A stretch of DNA of 22,863 nt from Thiobacillus sp. (lineage in GTDB: Bacteria; Pseudomonadota; Gammaproteobacteria; Burkholderiales; Thiobacillaceae). The stretch spans positions 1-22,863 of the forward strand of contig JANJUT010000123.1 in NCBI GenBank assembly GCA_024710445.1. The letters run 5' to 3'. A program made the translations under genes and the position numbers. The notes below the pieces were generated by a model. It worked only from the letters and a program-made list of their open reading frames with translations. It had not been told where the DNA came from and did no database searches. Positions 1-8,227 of the stretch are shown here, one piece after another (position 1 is the first letter of the stretch; each line of letters starts with the position of its first letter).

Positions 1-48
1 GGCATCCACCTGTTCAACCAGCGCCTGGGCGACGGCCAGTTCATGCAC
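1..48 (-). CDS. hypA: HypA, nickel-insertion protein for hydrogenase maturation (5' part only)
   Basis: The first 16 codons of a gene running off the left edge read VHELAVAQALVEQVDA, with GTG as start. This matches the conserved HypA amino terminus, in which Met1, His2 and Glu3 form part of the nickel site. HypA works with HypB to deliver nickel to the hydrogenase large subunit precursor in the cytoplasm. The GTG lies inside the last codons of hypC, and a GGAGGAAA ribosome-binding site sits a few bases upstream, so the two genes are probably translationally coupled. The zinc-binding part of HypA is outside the window and cannot be checked. Only the short, very characteristic start supports the call. 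Confidence 0.8.
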   Translation of the reverse strand, partial: MHELAVAQALVEQVDA

Positions 49-271
49 CGCTTTCCTCCAGAATCTGGTCCAGCAGTTCCCAGGTGGTGCGGGCATCGGA
101 TTCGGCGATCTTCTGGATGGCGTAGCCGACATGCACCATGACGAAATCGCCGACAGTGGGCGGCTCGTCCTGCATCATGAACAGGCTGACATCGCGCCAC
201 ACGCCCTTGGCCTGGCAACGGGCAGTGAAGCCTTCGATTGATTCGATCTGCATGGGAATGGCGAGGCACAT
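41..271 (-). CDS. hypC: HypC/HupF-family hydrogenase assembly chaperone
   Basis: This 76-residue protein is of normal length for the HypC family. It begins MCLAIP, which carries the essential Cys2 (the initiator Met is removed). It also has the VGDFVMVHVGYAI segment with His47. HypC-type chaperones carry the Fe(CN)2CO unit with HypD and hand it to the hydrogenase large subunit precursor. The gene is read leftwards and overlaps hypA, so it heads a hyp operon divergent from the hydrogenase genes that start at 404. Which hydrogenase it serves is inferred from adjacency; a HupF-type paralogue dedicated to this enzyme is possible. Confidence 0.93.
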   Translation of the reverse strand: MCLAIPMQIESIEGFTARCQAKGVWRDVSLFMMQDEPPTVGDFVMVHVGYAIQKIAESDARTTWELLDQILEESGA

Positions 272-348
272 GAGCGGCTATCCGTAACGGGCTTGAGATC
301 AATGCCAATAGTAAATGGACAGTAGCATCCTTTAATTGAGATGCAAAC

Positions 349-364
349 TGGTCGAGTCGTTGCC
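349..364 (+). promoter_or_regulatory. Candidate sigma-54 promoter for the hydrogenase operon
   Basis: TGGTCGAGTCGTTGCC fits the sigma-54 pattern at its key places: GG (350-351) and GC (362-363) with the required ten bases between them, and TTGC at the -12 side. Transcription would begin near 375, about 30 bases before the protease start at 404. Several proteobacterial hydrogenase operons are known to use sigma-54 with NtrC-type activators such as HoxA or HupR. The -24 side is imperfect after TGG, and no activator site was identified. A sigma-70 alternative, TTGTTA (369-374) with TAGATT (392-397) at 17-base spacing, would place the transcript start at the ATG itself. Confidence 0.4.
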
Positions 365-403
365 TGTCTTGTTATTCGCGGGTTGTGCTGATAGATTGAA
401 TCC

Positions 404-877
404 ATGAAATGTCTTGTGCTGGGTATCGGCAACACGTTGCTTACCGATGAAGGTGTGGGGATACACGTACTGCAGGCACTCGATGCCGAGTGGGGGCATG
501 CATCCGACGTGACCCTGCTCGATGGCGGCACGCTGTCCTTCACGCTGGCGGGGCCGATCGAGGACGCCGACGCGCTGATCGTCGTCGATGCGGCCAATAT
601 CCAGTCCCGTCCAGGCGATTGGGCGTTGCTGAAGGGGGACGAGATGGATGCTTTCCTGATGGGCAATCGAAAATCCACCGTGCATGAAGTCGGGTTGACC
701 GATCTGCGCGCGATTGCGATTCTGGCAGGGCACTGGCCCGACCAGCGGGCGATGCTTGCGATTCAGCCTGATGTCGTCGACTGGGGCGAAGTGCCCACCC
801 CCGCCGTCGCTGCAGCCATTCCACCCGTGTGTGCCGCCATCGGTGAACTGATCCAGGAGTGGCGGCATGTCGCTTGA
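404..877 (+). CDS. Hydrogenase maturation protease, HyaD/HupD/HybD family
   Basis: This is a 157-residue nickel-dependent endopeptidase that trims the C-terminus of the [NiFe] large subunit after nickel insertion. It has the family signature GIGNTLLTDEGVG near the start. The three nickel-sensing residues expected from E. coli HybD are present: Glu16, Asp62 (in IVVDA) and His94 (in HEVG). Its natural substrate is the HynL precursor at 4378-6168, which still carries a 15-residue tail after its last histidine. There is no strong ribosome-binding site before the ATG. The gene overlaps the next one by 11 bases. It is the first gene of the plus-strand hydrogenase run. Confidence 0.93.
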   Translation: MKCLVLGIGNTLLTDEGVGIHVLQALDAEWGHASDVTLLDGGTLSFTLAGPIEDADALIVVDAANIQSRPGDWALLKGDEMDAFLMGNRKSTVHEVGLTDLRAIAILAGHWPDQRAMLAIQPDVVDWGEVPTPAVAAAIPPVCAAIGELIQEWRHVA

Positions 878-1283
878 TGCGATTCCCGTACACGTCATCA
901 ACACTCCACCGGCCGAACCGGGCCTGAGCGGAAACGCGCTTCCGCTATTGCGTGAAATTTCCGAACTGTTGCGGCATCTGCTCGAGACCGGCGCGACCGG
1001 CACCATTGATCTGTCTGCATTGCCGTTGACTCCGGCCGATCTGGAGTGGCTGCAAGACAAGCTGGGTGAAGGTGAAATTGCCGTCACCCTGCAGGCCAAT
1101 GGCGAATCCACCCTCAATGAAACAGCCTGCTCCGGCGTCTGGTGGGTGGTGCATCGCAACACACAAGGTGCGGTTACAACACAGTTCATCGAGGTGGCAT
1201 GGGTGCCCGAATTGGTCAAGGCGCATCCTCAGGATGTGAAAATCGGTCAGGAATCGCTTGAGTTATTGATATCCGATCTCTAA
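867..1283 (+). CDS. HupH/HyaF-like hydrogenase expression protein, single-domain form
   Basis: This 138-residue protein resembles the conserved C-terminal HupH/HyaF region. It contains LGEGEIAVTL, an ETACSGVWWV segment and an IEVAWVPELV segment. HupH/HyaF proteins assist maturation of the iron-sulfur small subunit of uptake hydrogenases, although the exact step is unclear. Full-length HupH/HyaF is about twice this size with two related halves; here only one half is present and the gene looks intact. The ATG has an AGGAG site eight bases upstream and lies inside the end of the protease gene. Position between protease and small subunit supports the role. Family assignment is from motif memory and fairly firm. 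Confidence 0.8.
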   Translation: MSLDAIPVHVINTPPAEPGLSGNALPLLREISELLRHLLETGATGTIDLSALPLTPADLEWLQDKLGEGEIAVTLQANGESTLNETACSGVWWVVHRNTQGAVTTQFIEVAWVPELVKAHPQDVKIGQESLELLISDL

Positions 1284-1343
1284 GGTGAAGCGAGCGTAGG
1301 GGTGTTTTGAAGCTGCGGTGTTTTACATCAGGAGGCAAGCATC

Positions 1344-2423
1344 ATGCAGGGTCCGTTGATCGACACACTTGCGCGGCAGGGCATTACCCGCCGCACCTTT
1401 CTCAAGTACTGCGCCACACTGGCCTCGATGATGGCCCTGCCGCCTTCAGCCGGCCTTGCCATGGCCGAGGCAATCGCTGCAGTCAGGCGCCCCTCGGTCA
1501 TCTGGCTGCCGTTCCAGGAATGCACCGGCTGCACCGAATCGATTACGCGTTCGCATTCCCCCACGCTTGAAGGCATGATTTTCGACATGATTTCGCTCGA
1601 CTATCAGGAGACCCTGATGGCTGCGGCGGGCTTCCAGGCCGAGGAAGCGCTGCACAACGCGATGAAGGACAACATGGGCAAGTATCTGCTCATCGTGGAT
1701 GGTTCAATTCCGCTGGGGCTGGATGGCGCCTATTCCTGCATCGGCGGCCGCTCCAATCTTGAGATCCTGAAAGAAGCCGCCGAAGGGGCGGCGGCGATCA
1801 TCGCCATGGGGTCCTGCGCGTCCTTTGGCGGCATCCCAAAAGCCAATCCGAATCCGACCGGTGCGGTGTCGGTGTCCGACATCATCAAGAACAAACCCAT
1901 TGTCAATATCCCGGGCTGCCCGCCCATCCCGGCGGTGATCACCGGCGTGCTGGCGCATTACCTCACTTTCGGCACGCTGCCGGAACTCGACGACAAGAAG
2001 CGGCCCAAGGCCTTCTACGGCGAAACGATTCACGACCGCTGCTACCGCCGCCCGTTCTATGACCAGGGCAAGTTTGCCAAGACTTTCGATGATGAAGGCG
2101 CGCGGCGGGGCTGGTGCCTGTTCGAGCTGGGCTGCAAGGGACCGGTGACCTATAACGCGTGCGCCACCGAGAAATGGAATGGCGGCACCTCCTGGCCGGT
2201 GGAGTCCGGGCACGGCTGCCTTGGCTGCTCCGAACCGGATTTCTGGGATGCGGGCGGCTTTTACAAGGCACTGTCGATGCCGGCTGATCCACTGAAGATT
2301 GCGAGCGCAGCCTCGGTGGCGGGGGCGGCTGCGGGCGTCGCGATCAGCGTGGCCAACCGCGCAAAAAAGGGTGCCGCCAGGTCGGCCCATGAAACGACCG
2401 GCCTGGCCGATCTGGAGAAATGA
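1344..2423 (+). CDS. hynS: [NiFe] hydrogenase small subunit, Isp-type (group 1e-like), Tat-exported
   Basis: This 359-residue iron-sulfur subunit passes electrons from the Ni-Fe site to the membrane partners. A Tat signal with Arg16-Arg17 (TRRTFLKYC) precedes the mature domain. Cluster ligands seen include Cys60 and Cys63 in ECTGCTES, Cys158 in GSCASFGG, the PGCPP cysteine, the HDRC pair of the distal cluster, and the GCKGP and GHGCLGCSEPDFWD cysteines. Gly62 and Gly163 occupy the positions that are cysteine in O2-tolerant enzymes, so a standard proximal [4Fe-4S] cluster is expected. A weak Ala/Val-rich hydrophobic stretch lies near residues 318-336. AGGAGG at 1330-1335 supports the start. 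The stop overlaps isp1, and the hynS-isp1-isp2-hynL order is diagnostic of the Isp type. Confidence 0.95.
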   Translation: MQGPLIDTLARQGITRRTFLKYCATLASMMALPPSAGLAMAEAIAAVRRPSVIWLPFQECTGCTESITRSHSPTLEGMIFDMISLDYQETLMAAAGFQAEEALHNAMKDNMGKYLLIVDGSIPLGLDGAYSCIGGRSNLEILKEAAEGAAAIIAMGSCASFGGIPKANPNPTGAVSVSDIIKNKPIVNIPGCPPIPAVITGVLAHYLTFGTLPELDDKKRPKAFYGETIHDRCYRRPFYDQGKFAKTFDDEGARRGWCLFELGCKGPVTYNACATEKWNGGTSWPVESGHGCLGCSEPDFWDAGGFYKALSMPADPLKIASAASVAGAAAGVAISVANRAKKGAARSAHETTGLADLEK

Positions 2424-3085
2424 TCATGAATGATCTGCAGTTTCTGACCTGGGTTCGGGGGGGCGGCCTCGATATCGCAGTGGGCATTTTCCTGCTGGGC
2501 GTGCTGTGGCGGCTGTTCGAGATCTACTCGCTGGGCCGCAAGCCAGACCTGTCCGCACCGCGCCATGCATCAGGCGCATCCGGCTGGCATACGATATTCC
2601 GGCGCTCGATCCCGCCGCCCGGCATGCTCAAGCGTTCGCCGGTGAGCTACATTGGCGGCGGCATTTTCCATATCGGACTGGCCGTCATCGTGTTCCTGTT
2701 TGTGCCGCATATTTTGCTGATCACGAATCTTACCGGCCTGTCCTGGCCAGGTCTGCCCTCGCAGTTCGTTGATCTGGTCGCCGTGGTGACGATGGCGGCA
2801 ATGGTGGTGGTGCTGGTCGATCGCATCAAGAATCCGGTCAAGCGTTTTCTCAGCACTTTCGAAGACTGGTTCACCTGGGCCGTGACCTTCCTGCCGGTAT
2901 TGACCGGTTGGCTGGCCGTACAGCACCTGCTGCTGCCTTACACCATGATGCTGGCACTGCATATTCTTTCGGTGGAAATTCTGCTGGTGGTATTGCCCTT
3001 CACCAAGTTGTTCCACGCCTTCACGCTATTTGGTTCGCGCTGGTACAACGGCCGGGTCAATGGGCACAAAGGAGTACCCGTATGA
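2420..3085 (+). CDS. isp1: Isp1, NarI-like cytochrome b membrane subunit
   Basis: This 221-residue membrane protein has about five hydrophobic spans (near 18-34, 78-100, 115-134, 150-172 and 176-198). It resembles the diheme cytochrome b subunit NarI. His84, His97, His169 and His181 lie in or beside membrane spans and are candidate heme ligands. In Isp-type hydrogenases this protein is thought to take electrons from HynS and pass them across the membrane to Isp2 or the quinone pool. The start overlaps the hynS stop as ATGA; a second ATG at 2426 is equally possible. The stop overlaps the isp2 start in the same way, indicating a tightly coupled operon. Confidence 0.92.
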   Translation: MIMNDLQFLTWVRGGGLDIAVGIFLLGVLWRLFEIYSLGRKPDLSAPRHASGASGWHTIFRRSIPPPGMLKRSPVSYIGGGIFHIGLAVIVFLFVPHILLITNLTGLSWPGLPSQFVDLVAVVTMAAMVVVLVDRIKNPVKRFLSTFEDWFTWAVTFLPVLTGWLAVQHLLLPYTMMLALHILSVEILLVVLPFTKLFHAFTLFGSRWYNGRVNGHKGVPV

Positions 3086-4365
3086 GTGCGACTCTGGAAA
3101 AAGGCATCCGCGTCCTCAAGGAAGTCATCGACGCGCCTATCGCCAGTTACTTCAACAGTTGCGTGCATTGTGGCATCTGTGCCGAAGCCTGCCTGTTCTA
3201 TACGGAAACCGGCGACCCCCAATACACGCCGATCCACAAGCTGGAACCGTTGCGCCGTGTCTACGAGCAGGAATACACCCTGCTGGGACGGCTGAAGAAG
3301 ATGGTTGGCCTGTCCAGGGCCGTGACCGATGACGAACTCGGCGAGTGGCAGGAGCTGGTCTACAACAGCTGTACCCTGTGCGGCCGCTGTTCCGCCGTGT
3401 GCCCGGTTGGCAACGACATCGTCTACATGGTGCGCAAGTTCCGCGAGGGCATGTCGGCATCCGGCCACGCGCCGGAAGGCATCAAGGGCGCGGTCAATCG
3501 CACCATCACGGTCGGCAGCCCGATGAATGTCAAGCTGCCCGCCGTGCAGGCGCAGATGAAGCACGTGGAAGAGGATTACGGCATCCCCATCCCGCTCGAC
3601 GCCGAAGGCGCCGAGTACATGGTGATGCTGTCGTCGATGGAAATCATGAACTTTCCGGAGTATCTGGCTGCGGTCGCCAAGATCATGCATCAGGCCGGCA
3701 AGAGCTGGACGCTGTGTTCGACCGCATTCGAAGCCACCAACGCCGGCATCCAGATCGGCAACTCCGACCTGGCGCGGGTGATCGTCTCGCGCATCGTCGA
3801 AGGCGCGGAAAAGCTCAAGGTCAAGACCGTGATCAGCCCTGAATGCGGCCATGCCTACACGGCGCTGCGCTGGGAAGGCGCCAACCTGATCGGCCGGCCG
3901 TTCACGTTTGAGGTCAAACACATCATCGAGGTGCTGGGCGAGTTCCAGCAGCAGGGCCTGCTCAAGACCAAAGGTTTCGAGACCGACAGGCTGACGTTCC
4001 ATGATCCGTGCCAGCTGGTGCGCCGCGGCGGCGTGATCCAGCAACCGCGCACGCTGTTGAACATGGTGGCGAAAAACTTCGTCGAGATGCCGGATGCGGG
4101 CTACATGAACTGGTGTTGCAGCGGCGGCGGCGGCGCCTCGGCGATCGAAGAGGGCGAGGAACTGCGGCTGCAAGCGTTCAGGAAAAAGAAATCCCAGTTT
4201 GATGCGGTCAAGCCCGATCGGGTCGTGACGGCCTGCGCCAACTGCCGCATCGTGCTGGAAGAAAGCCTGGAGCATTACCAGATGGATCTTCCGGTGATCG
4301 GGCTGACCGAAATGATCGCCGAACATATCCCGGATCAAGCGCCGCATGCGGCAACCAAGTCGTAA
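3082..4365 (+). CDS. isp2: Isp2, HdrD-like iron-sulfur protein with CCG domains
   Basis: This 427-residue cytoplasmic electron carrier is related to heterodisulfide reductase subunit D. Two [4Fe-4S] motifs are visible: Cys27/30/33/37 (CVHCGICAEAC) and Cys97/100/103/107 (CTLCGRCSAVC). Cysteine-rich CCG-type regions follow, including ECGHAY, FHDPC, WCCSGGGG and ACANC. It partners Isp1 in the Hyn-Isp complex, possibly linking H2 oxidation to a thiol, disulfide or quinone acceptor; the true acceptor is not established from sequence. The ATG at 3082 was preferred because AAGGAG lies at 3069-3074, it overlaps the isp1 stop, and the protein then begins like its relatives. A longer in-frame reading from 2908 would overlap isp1 deeply. 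Confidence 0.93.
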   Translation: MSATLEKGIRVLKEVIDAPIASYFNSCVHCGICAEACLFYTETGDPQYTPIHKLEPLRRVYEQEYTLLGRLKKMVGLSRAVTDDELGEWQELVYNSCTLCGRCSAVCPVGNDIVYMVRKFREGMSASGHAPEGIKGAVNRTITVGSPMNVKLPAVQAQMKHVEEDYGIPIPLDAEGAEYMVMLSSMEIMNFPEYLAAVAKIMHQAGKSWTLCSTAFEATNAGIQIGNSDLARVIVSRIVEGAEKLKVKTVISPECGHAYTALRWEGANLIGRPFTFEVKHIIEVLGEFQQQGLLKTKGFETDRLTFHDPCQLVRRGGVIQQPRTLLNMVAKNFVEMPDAGYMNWCCSGGGGASAIEEGEELRLQAFRKKKSQFDAVKPDRVVTACANCRIVLEESLEHYQMDLPVIGLTEMIAEHIPDQAPHAATKS

Positions 4366-4377
4366 GGAGTTCCATTC

Positions 4378-6168
4378 ATGACCACAGCACAACGCGTCGT
4401 CGTTGACCCCATCACCCGTATCGAGGGCCATCTGCGCATCGAGGCCGAAACCGACGCCAGCGGCAAGATCACCCGCGCCTATTCCGCCGGCACCATGGTG
4501 CGCGGCATCGAGATCATCCTGCGCGGCCGGGATCCGCGCGATGCCTGGGCGTTTGCCCAGCGTATCTGCGGCGTCTGCACGCTGGTGCACGGGATTGCCT
4601 CGGTGCGTTCGGTGGAAGATGCGCTGCATCGCGCCATCCCCACTTACAGCATTCCGCAGAACGCGGAGCTGATCCGCAACCTGATGATCGCGGCGCAGTT
4701 CGTGCATGACCACGTCATGCACTTCTATCACTTGCATGCACTTGACTGGGTTGATGTGGTGTCGGCACTGAAGGCCGATCCAAAAGCCACCTCGGCGCTG
4801 GCGCAGTCGCTTTCCAGCTATCCCCGGTCTTCGCCGGGCTATTTCGCCGATGTGCAGAAGAAGGTGAAGACCTTCGTCGAGCAGGGCCAGCTGGGGATTT
4901 TTTCCAATGCCTACTGGGGCCCCCCGGCCTACAAGCTGCCGCCGGAAGCCAATCTGATGGCGGTGGCGCACTACCTCGATGCGCTCGCCTGGCAACGCGA
5001 AGTGGTCAAGCTGCATGCCATCTTCGGCGGCAAGAACCCGCATCCCAACTTTGTAGTGGGCGGCGTACCTTCGGCCATTTCCATCCAGTCCGGTGGCGGC
5101 CACGGCAAGGGCCCGCACTATCGCGGCGGCCAGTCCGCCACCGCGCTCAACATGGCTGGACTGCAGACGATCCAGAACGTGATCAAGCAGATGCGCGATT
5201 TTGTCGATCAGGTCTATGTGCCCGACACTCTCGCGATTGCCGGGTTCTACAAGGACTGGGGCGCGCGCGGCGAGGGTCTGGGCAACTTCCTGTCGTTTGG
5301 CGACCTGCCGTCGAAAGGCTTCTGGGAGCCCGATTCCTATCTCATCCCGCGCGGCGTCATCCTCAATCGCGACCTGAGCAAAATTCACCCCATCGACCTG
5401 GATGCGGATACCGAGATCCAGGAATTCGTCAGCCACTCCTGGTACAAATACAGCCAGGGGGACGGGCAGGGCCTGCACCCGTTCAAGGGCGAGACCGAAC
5501 TCAATTACACCGGGCCGAAGCCGCCCTACGAGCATCTGGACGTGGACAAGAAATACTCCTGGCTGAAATCGCCGCGCTGGCAGGGCAAGTCGATGGAAGT
5601 GGGGCCGCTCGCTCGCGTGCTGATGCTCTATGCCAGCGGCAACGCCCAGGCGAAGGAGCTGGTGAATTACACGCTGAAGACGCTGAATGTGCCGGTCGAC
5701 GCGCTGTTCTCGACCCTCGGCCGCACCGCCGCGCGCACGCTGGAATCGAAGATCCTGGCCGACGCCATGCAGGGCTGGTATGACCAGCTTATCGCCAACA
5801 TCAAGGCCGGCGAGCTCCGGACATTCAACGATCAGTACTGGGATCCGTCCACCTGGCCCAGGCACATGCAGGGCGTGGGCCTGATGGAAGCCCCGCGCGG
5901 CGGCTTGAGTCACTGGATCGTCATCGACGATGCCAGGATCAGCAACTACCAGGCGGTGGTGCCCAGTACCTGGAACGCCGGTCCGCGCGATACCCAGGGC
6001 CAACCGGGTGCCTATGAAGCCGCACTGCAGGACAACCACGTGATGCACGATCCGAAACAGCCGATCGAGATCCTGCGCACCATCCACTCCTTCGACCCGT
6101 GCATTGCCTGTGCCGTGCATGTCACCGACCCGGATGGCGAGGAACTGGTGCAGGTCAAGATCAAATAG
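4378..6168 (+). CDS. hynL: [NiFe] hydrogenase large subunit precursor
   Basis: This 596-residue catalytic subunit splits H2 at the Ni-Fe(CN)2CO centre. The first nickel-binding motif is RICGVC (Cys64, Cys67) and the second is DPCIACAVH (Cys575, Cys578, His581). Fifteen residues follow His581 and should be removed by the protease encoded at 404-877. The amino terminus has the usual VVDPITRIEGHLR signature. AAGGAG at 4364-4369 lies just before the ATG. It should be co-exported with HynS through the Tat system, since it has no signal of its own. Length and motifs are intact, so the enzyme is probably functional. Confidence 0.97.
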   Translation: MTTAQRVVVDPITRIEGHLRIEAETDASGKITRAYSAGTMVRGIEIILRGRDPRDAWAFAQRICGVCTLVHGIASVRSVEDALHRAIPTYSIPQNAELIRNLMIAAQFVHDHVMHFYHLHALDWVDVVSALKADPKATSALAQSLSSYPRSSPGYFADVQKKVKTFVEQGQLGIFSNAYWGPPAYKLPPEANLMAVAHYLDALAWQREVVKLHAIFGGKNPHPNFVVGGVPSAISIQSGGGHGKGPHYRGGQSATALNMAGLQTIQNVIKQMRDFVDQVYVPDTLAIAGFYKDWGARGEGLGNFLSFGDLPSKGFWEPDSYLIPRGVILNRDLSKIHPIDLDADTEIQEFVSHSWYKYSQGDGQGLHPFKGETELNYTGPKPPYEHLDVDKKYSWLKSPRWQGKSMEVGPLARVLMLYASGNAQAKELVNYTLKTLNVPVDALFSTLGRTAARTLESKILADAMQGWYDQLIANIKAGELRTFNDQYWDPSTWPRHMQGVGLMEAPRGGLSHWIVIDDARISNYQAVVPSTWNAGPRDTQGQPGAYEAALQDNHVMHDPKQPIEILRTIHSFDPCIACAVHVTDPDGEELVQVKIK

Positions 6169-6200
6169 GGCCGATGACAATCAAATCTGGAGAACATGGA

Positions 6201-6767
6201 ATGAAACGGATGAATTTTTGCTTGTTTGCAGCGCTGTCCCTGTTGGCCGGAACCGCCTCTGCGCACACGGGCGATCACACTGCGACCGGTTTGACCGGCG
6301 GCCTGACGCACCCCTTCATGGGGCTGGATCATATGCTTGCCATGGTGGCGGTCGGCCTCTGGGCCGCGCAGCAGGGTGGGCGGGCACGCTGGGCCGTGCC
6401 TGCCGCCTTTGTCGGGGCGATGGGCATTGGGGCGGTGCTGGCAGGTTCGGGCTGGATCGTGCCGCAGGTCGAATCCGGCATTGCCCTGTCAGTGCTGGTG
6501 CTGGGGCTGCTGATCGCCGCCCAGCGACATGCTTCGATGTTCGCTGGCATGGCGCTGGTCAGTGTTTTCGCGCTGTTTCACGGCACCGCTCACGGACTGG
6601 AAATGCCGCAGGCCGGGTCATCCGTGCTGTATGTCATGGGCTTCATGCTGGCCACGGCTGCGCTGCATGGGGTGGGCATCGCCACCAGCCTGGTTGGTCG
6701 CCATGCAATGCGGGTGGCCGGACTCGGCATTGCCGCGACAGGGCTGGCGCTGATATTGGGCAGTTAA
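6201..6767 (+). CDS. hupE: HupE/UreJ-family nickel permease
   Basis: This 188-residue membrane protein has a leader-like start (about residues 1-21, ending TASA before HTGDH) and roughly six hydrophobic spans. It carries the family motif HPFMGLDHMLAMVAVGLW and a second conserved histidine motif, FHGTAHGLEMP. HupE proteins take up nickel by facilitated diffusion for hydrogenase maturation, which fits its place directly after hynL. The ATG at 6201 has GGAG about eight bases upstream and gives a clean signal peptide. A longer in-frame reading from 6099 would run into hynL and was not used. UreJ (urease-linked) is the alternative family name, but no urease genes are present here. Confidence 0.92.
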   Translation: MKRMNFCLFAALSLLAGTASAHTGDHTATGLTGGLTHPFMGLDHMLAMVAVGLWAAQQGGRARWAVPAAFVGAMGIGAVLAGSGWIVPQVESGIALSVLVLGLLIAAQRHASMFAGMALVSVFALFHGTAHGLEMPQAGSSVLYVMGFMLATAALHGVGIATSLVGRHAMRVAGLGIAATGLALILGS

Positions 6768-6812
6768 CGGTGGTGCCAGCATGAACCCGTTTGAACCGAA
6801 TCCGGAGCGTAA

Positions 6813-7130
6813 ATGACCGATCCCTTGCATCGCCTGCTGGAAGCAGAGGCGCGCGCCCAGGCAGTGATAGACAGCGCCCGGCACGAGCGCCAGCGCATGA
6901 TAGACGATGCGCTGGCCACTGCACGCAACGCCGAAGCGCGTTTCGAGGCAGACCGTTCCGGGTTGCGGGCGCCGTTCATGAACGAGGCGCAGGCGCGTGC
7001 CGAACAGGCGGTGGCCGAACTGTCGCACAAGGCCGGCGAACGACAACGCACCCTGCGTGAACTGGCGTCCCGGCATGAATCCGAGGCCGTGGAGGCGGCC
7101 TTGGCCCTGTTGCTGGACCCTGCCGTGTGA
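6813..7130 (+). CDS. A/V-type ATPase subunit G/H-like peripheral stalk protein
   Basis: This 105-residue, highly charged and alanine-rich protein looks like a continuous helix (EAEARAQAVIDSARHERQRM and similar), as expected of the coiled-coil G/H stalk subunit that pairs with subunit E. It is the first gene of the ATPase cluster. A GGAG site at 6804-6807 lies five bases before the ATG. Sequence identity in this family is low everywhere, so the call rests on composition, size and position rather than catalytic motifs. The gene starts 45 bases after hupE, and no terminator was recognised between them. Confidence 0.75.
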   Translation: MTDPLHRLLEAEARAQAVIDSARHERQRMIDDALATARNAEARFEADRSGLRAPFMNEAQARAEQAVAELSHKAGERQRTLRELASRHESEAVEAALALLLDPAV

Positions 7131-7183
7131 CCTCCCCCGTGACGGGAAACACAGGACAGGCCCTGGCTGCCCGATAAATCATC

Positions 7184-8227
7184 ATGTCCGCCTATCTCAA
7201 TACCCGTGTCAGTTTGTACGCCAGCCGCCTCTGGCCGGATGCCGCGCTCGACAATCTGGTCGGTGCGACGGACGAGGCGCTGGCCGTGACGCTGGCTCAG
7301 CGCGGCCTGGGCCAACTGGCGCTGAACGGGGATCACCTGGCCGGCCAGAGGCATGAGGCGCGCTCGCTGGAACAACGCATCATCACGCAAATTCTGGATG
7401 AGACCCGGGTGCTGATTCGCCCGCTGTCGAGTGAAGCGCGCGCGTTCCTGACGTTCTGGACCGCCCGTTTCGAAATGTCCAATGTCAAGACGCTGCTCCG
7501 CAGCAAGATGGGCGACGAGCGGCCCGCTGTCGTGCTGGCCCGGCTGACGCCGATGGGCGCGTTTGGCCGGCTGGACAATCAGGATCTGGCCCATGCCGAG
7601 GATGTCGGTGAATTGCTGCGCCGGCTGGAAGCCGGTCCCTATGCCGGTATCGTGCGTCACGCCCGGCATGCCTTTGAACAGACGCATGATCCGTTCAACC
7701 TGGATGCGGCACTGGATCGCGCGTATTACGACGGTCTCGTGCAGCGCGCCCGGCTTCTGGAGAAAACGGCCGGTGCGTCATTCCGACAGCTGATGGCGAA
7801 TCACATCGACCGGATCAATCTGGTCTGGCTGCTGCGCTACCGTTTCAACTACAAATTGCCGCCGGCACAGGTGTATTACCTGCTGGTGGGGTCGCACTAC
7901 GGCTTGTCCGGTTCACGGCTGCAGGAACTGGCTGCGCTCGAAAGCCTGGAAGCGGTGCTGGCAGCGCTGCCGTCGCCCTGGAACGAACATCTGTCCGGTC
8001 TGACCGGCATTCCCGGCGTGTTCGCGCGCATGGAGCATGTCGCCGCCGAACAGGCATTGCAGGTGTTGCGTAGCGGCGCCCCCGATATTGCCCGCGCCTT
8101 TGCCTACCTGATCTTGCGTGAGCGTGACCTGCGGGCTGTCCGGGCGATCCTGCGCGGCCGTCATCTCGGTCTTGCCGCCGCCGATATCCGGACGGCGATG
8201 CGTCGCAATCCGGCCGGGGTGAACTGA
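7184..8227 (+). CDS. atpC: A/V-type ATPase subunit C (V0 subunit d/AC39 family)
   Basis: This 347-residue, mainly helical soluble protein matches the funnel-shaped subunit C/d. That subunit sits on the membrane ring and connects it to the central stalk D/F. It begins MSAYLNTRVSLYASRLWP and is of the usual family length. The stop overlaps the start of subunit I (TGATG), so translation is probably coupled. No ribosome-binding site is obvious before the ATG, which follows the H/G-like gene after about 50 bases. Gene order (H/G, C, I, K, F, E, A, B, D) gives strong context. Confidence 0.85.
   Translation: MSAYLNTRVSLYASRLWPDAALDNLVGATDEALAVTLAQRGLGQLALNGDHLAGQRHEARSLEQRIITQILDETRVLIRPLSSEARAFLTFWTARFEMSNVKTLLRSKMGDERPAVVLARLTPMGAFGRLDNQDLAHAEDVGELLRRLEAGPYAGIVRHARHAFEQTHDPFNLDAALDRAYYDGLVQRARLLEKTAGASFRQLMANHIDRINLVWLLRYRFNYKLPPAQVYYLLVGSHYGLSGSRLQELAALESLEAVLAALPSPWNEHLSGLTGIPGVFARMEHVAAEQALQVLRSGAPDIARAFAYLILRERDLRAVRAILRGRHLGLAAADIRTAMRRNPAGVN

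Noticed and set aside
1344..2423. O2-tolerant (group 1d) hydrogenase
   Set aside because: The two supernumerary cysteines are glycines, and the gene order with isp1/isp2 points to the Isp type.
2908..3081. Longer in-frame start for isp2
   Set aside because: It would overlap isp1 by about 180 bases, while 3082 has a good ribosome-binding site and a normal Isp2 amino terminus.
2938..6180. A 1080-codon open frame on the minus strand opposite isp2 and hynL
   Set aside because: It is a mirror of the codon pattern of two well-supported genes on the plus strand. The translation is histidine- and arginine-rich with no recognisable domain, typical of antisense frames in GC-rich DNA.
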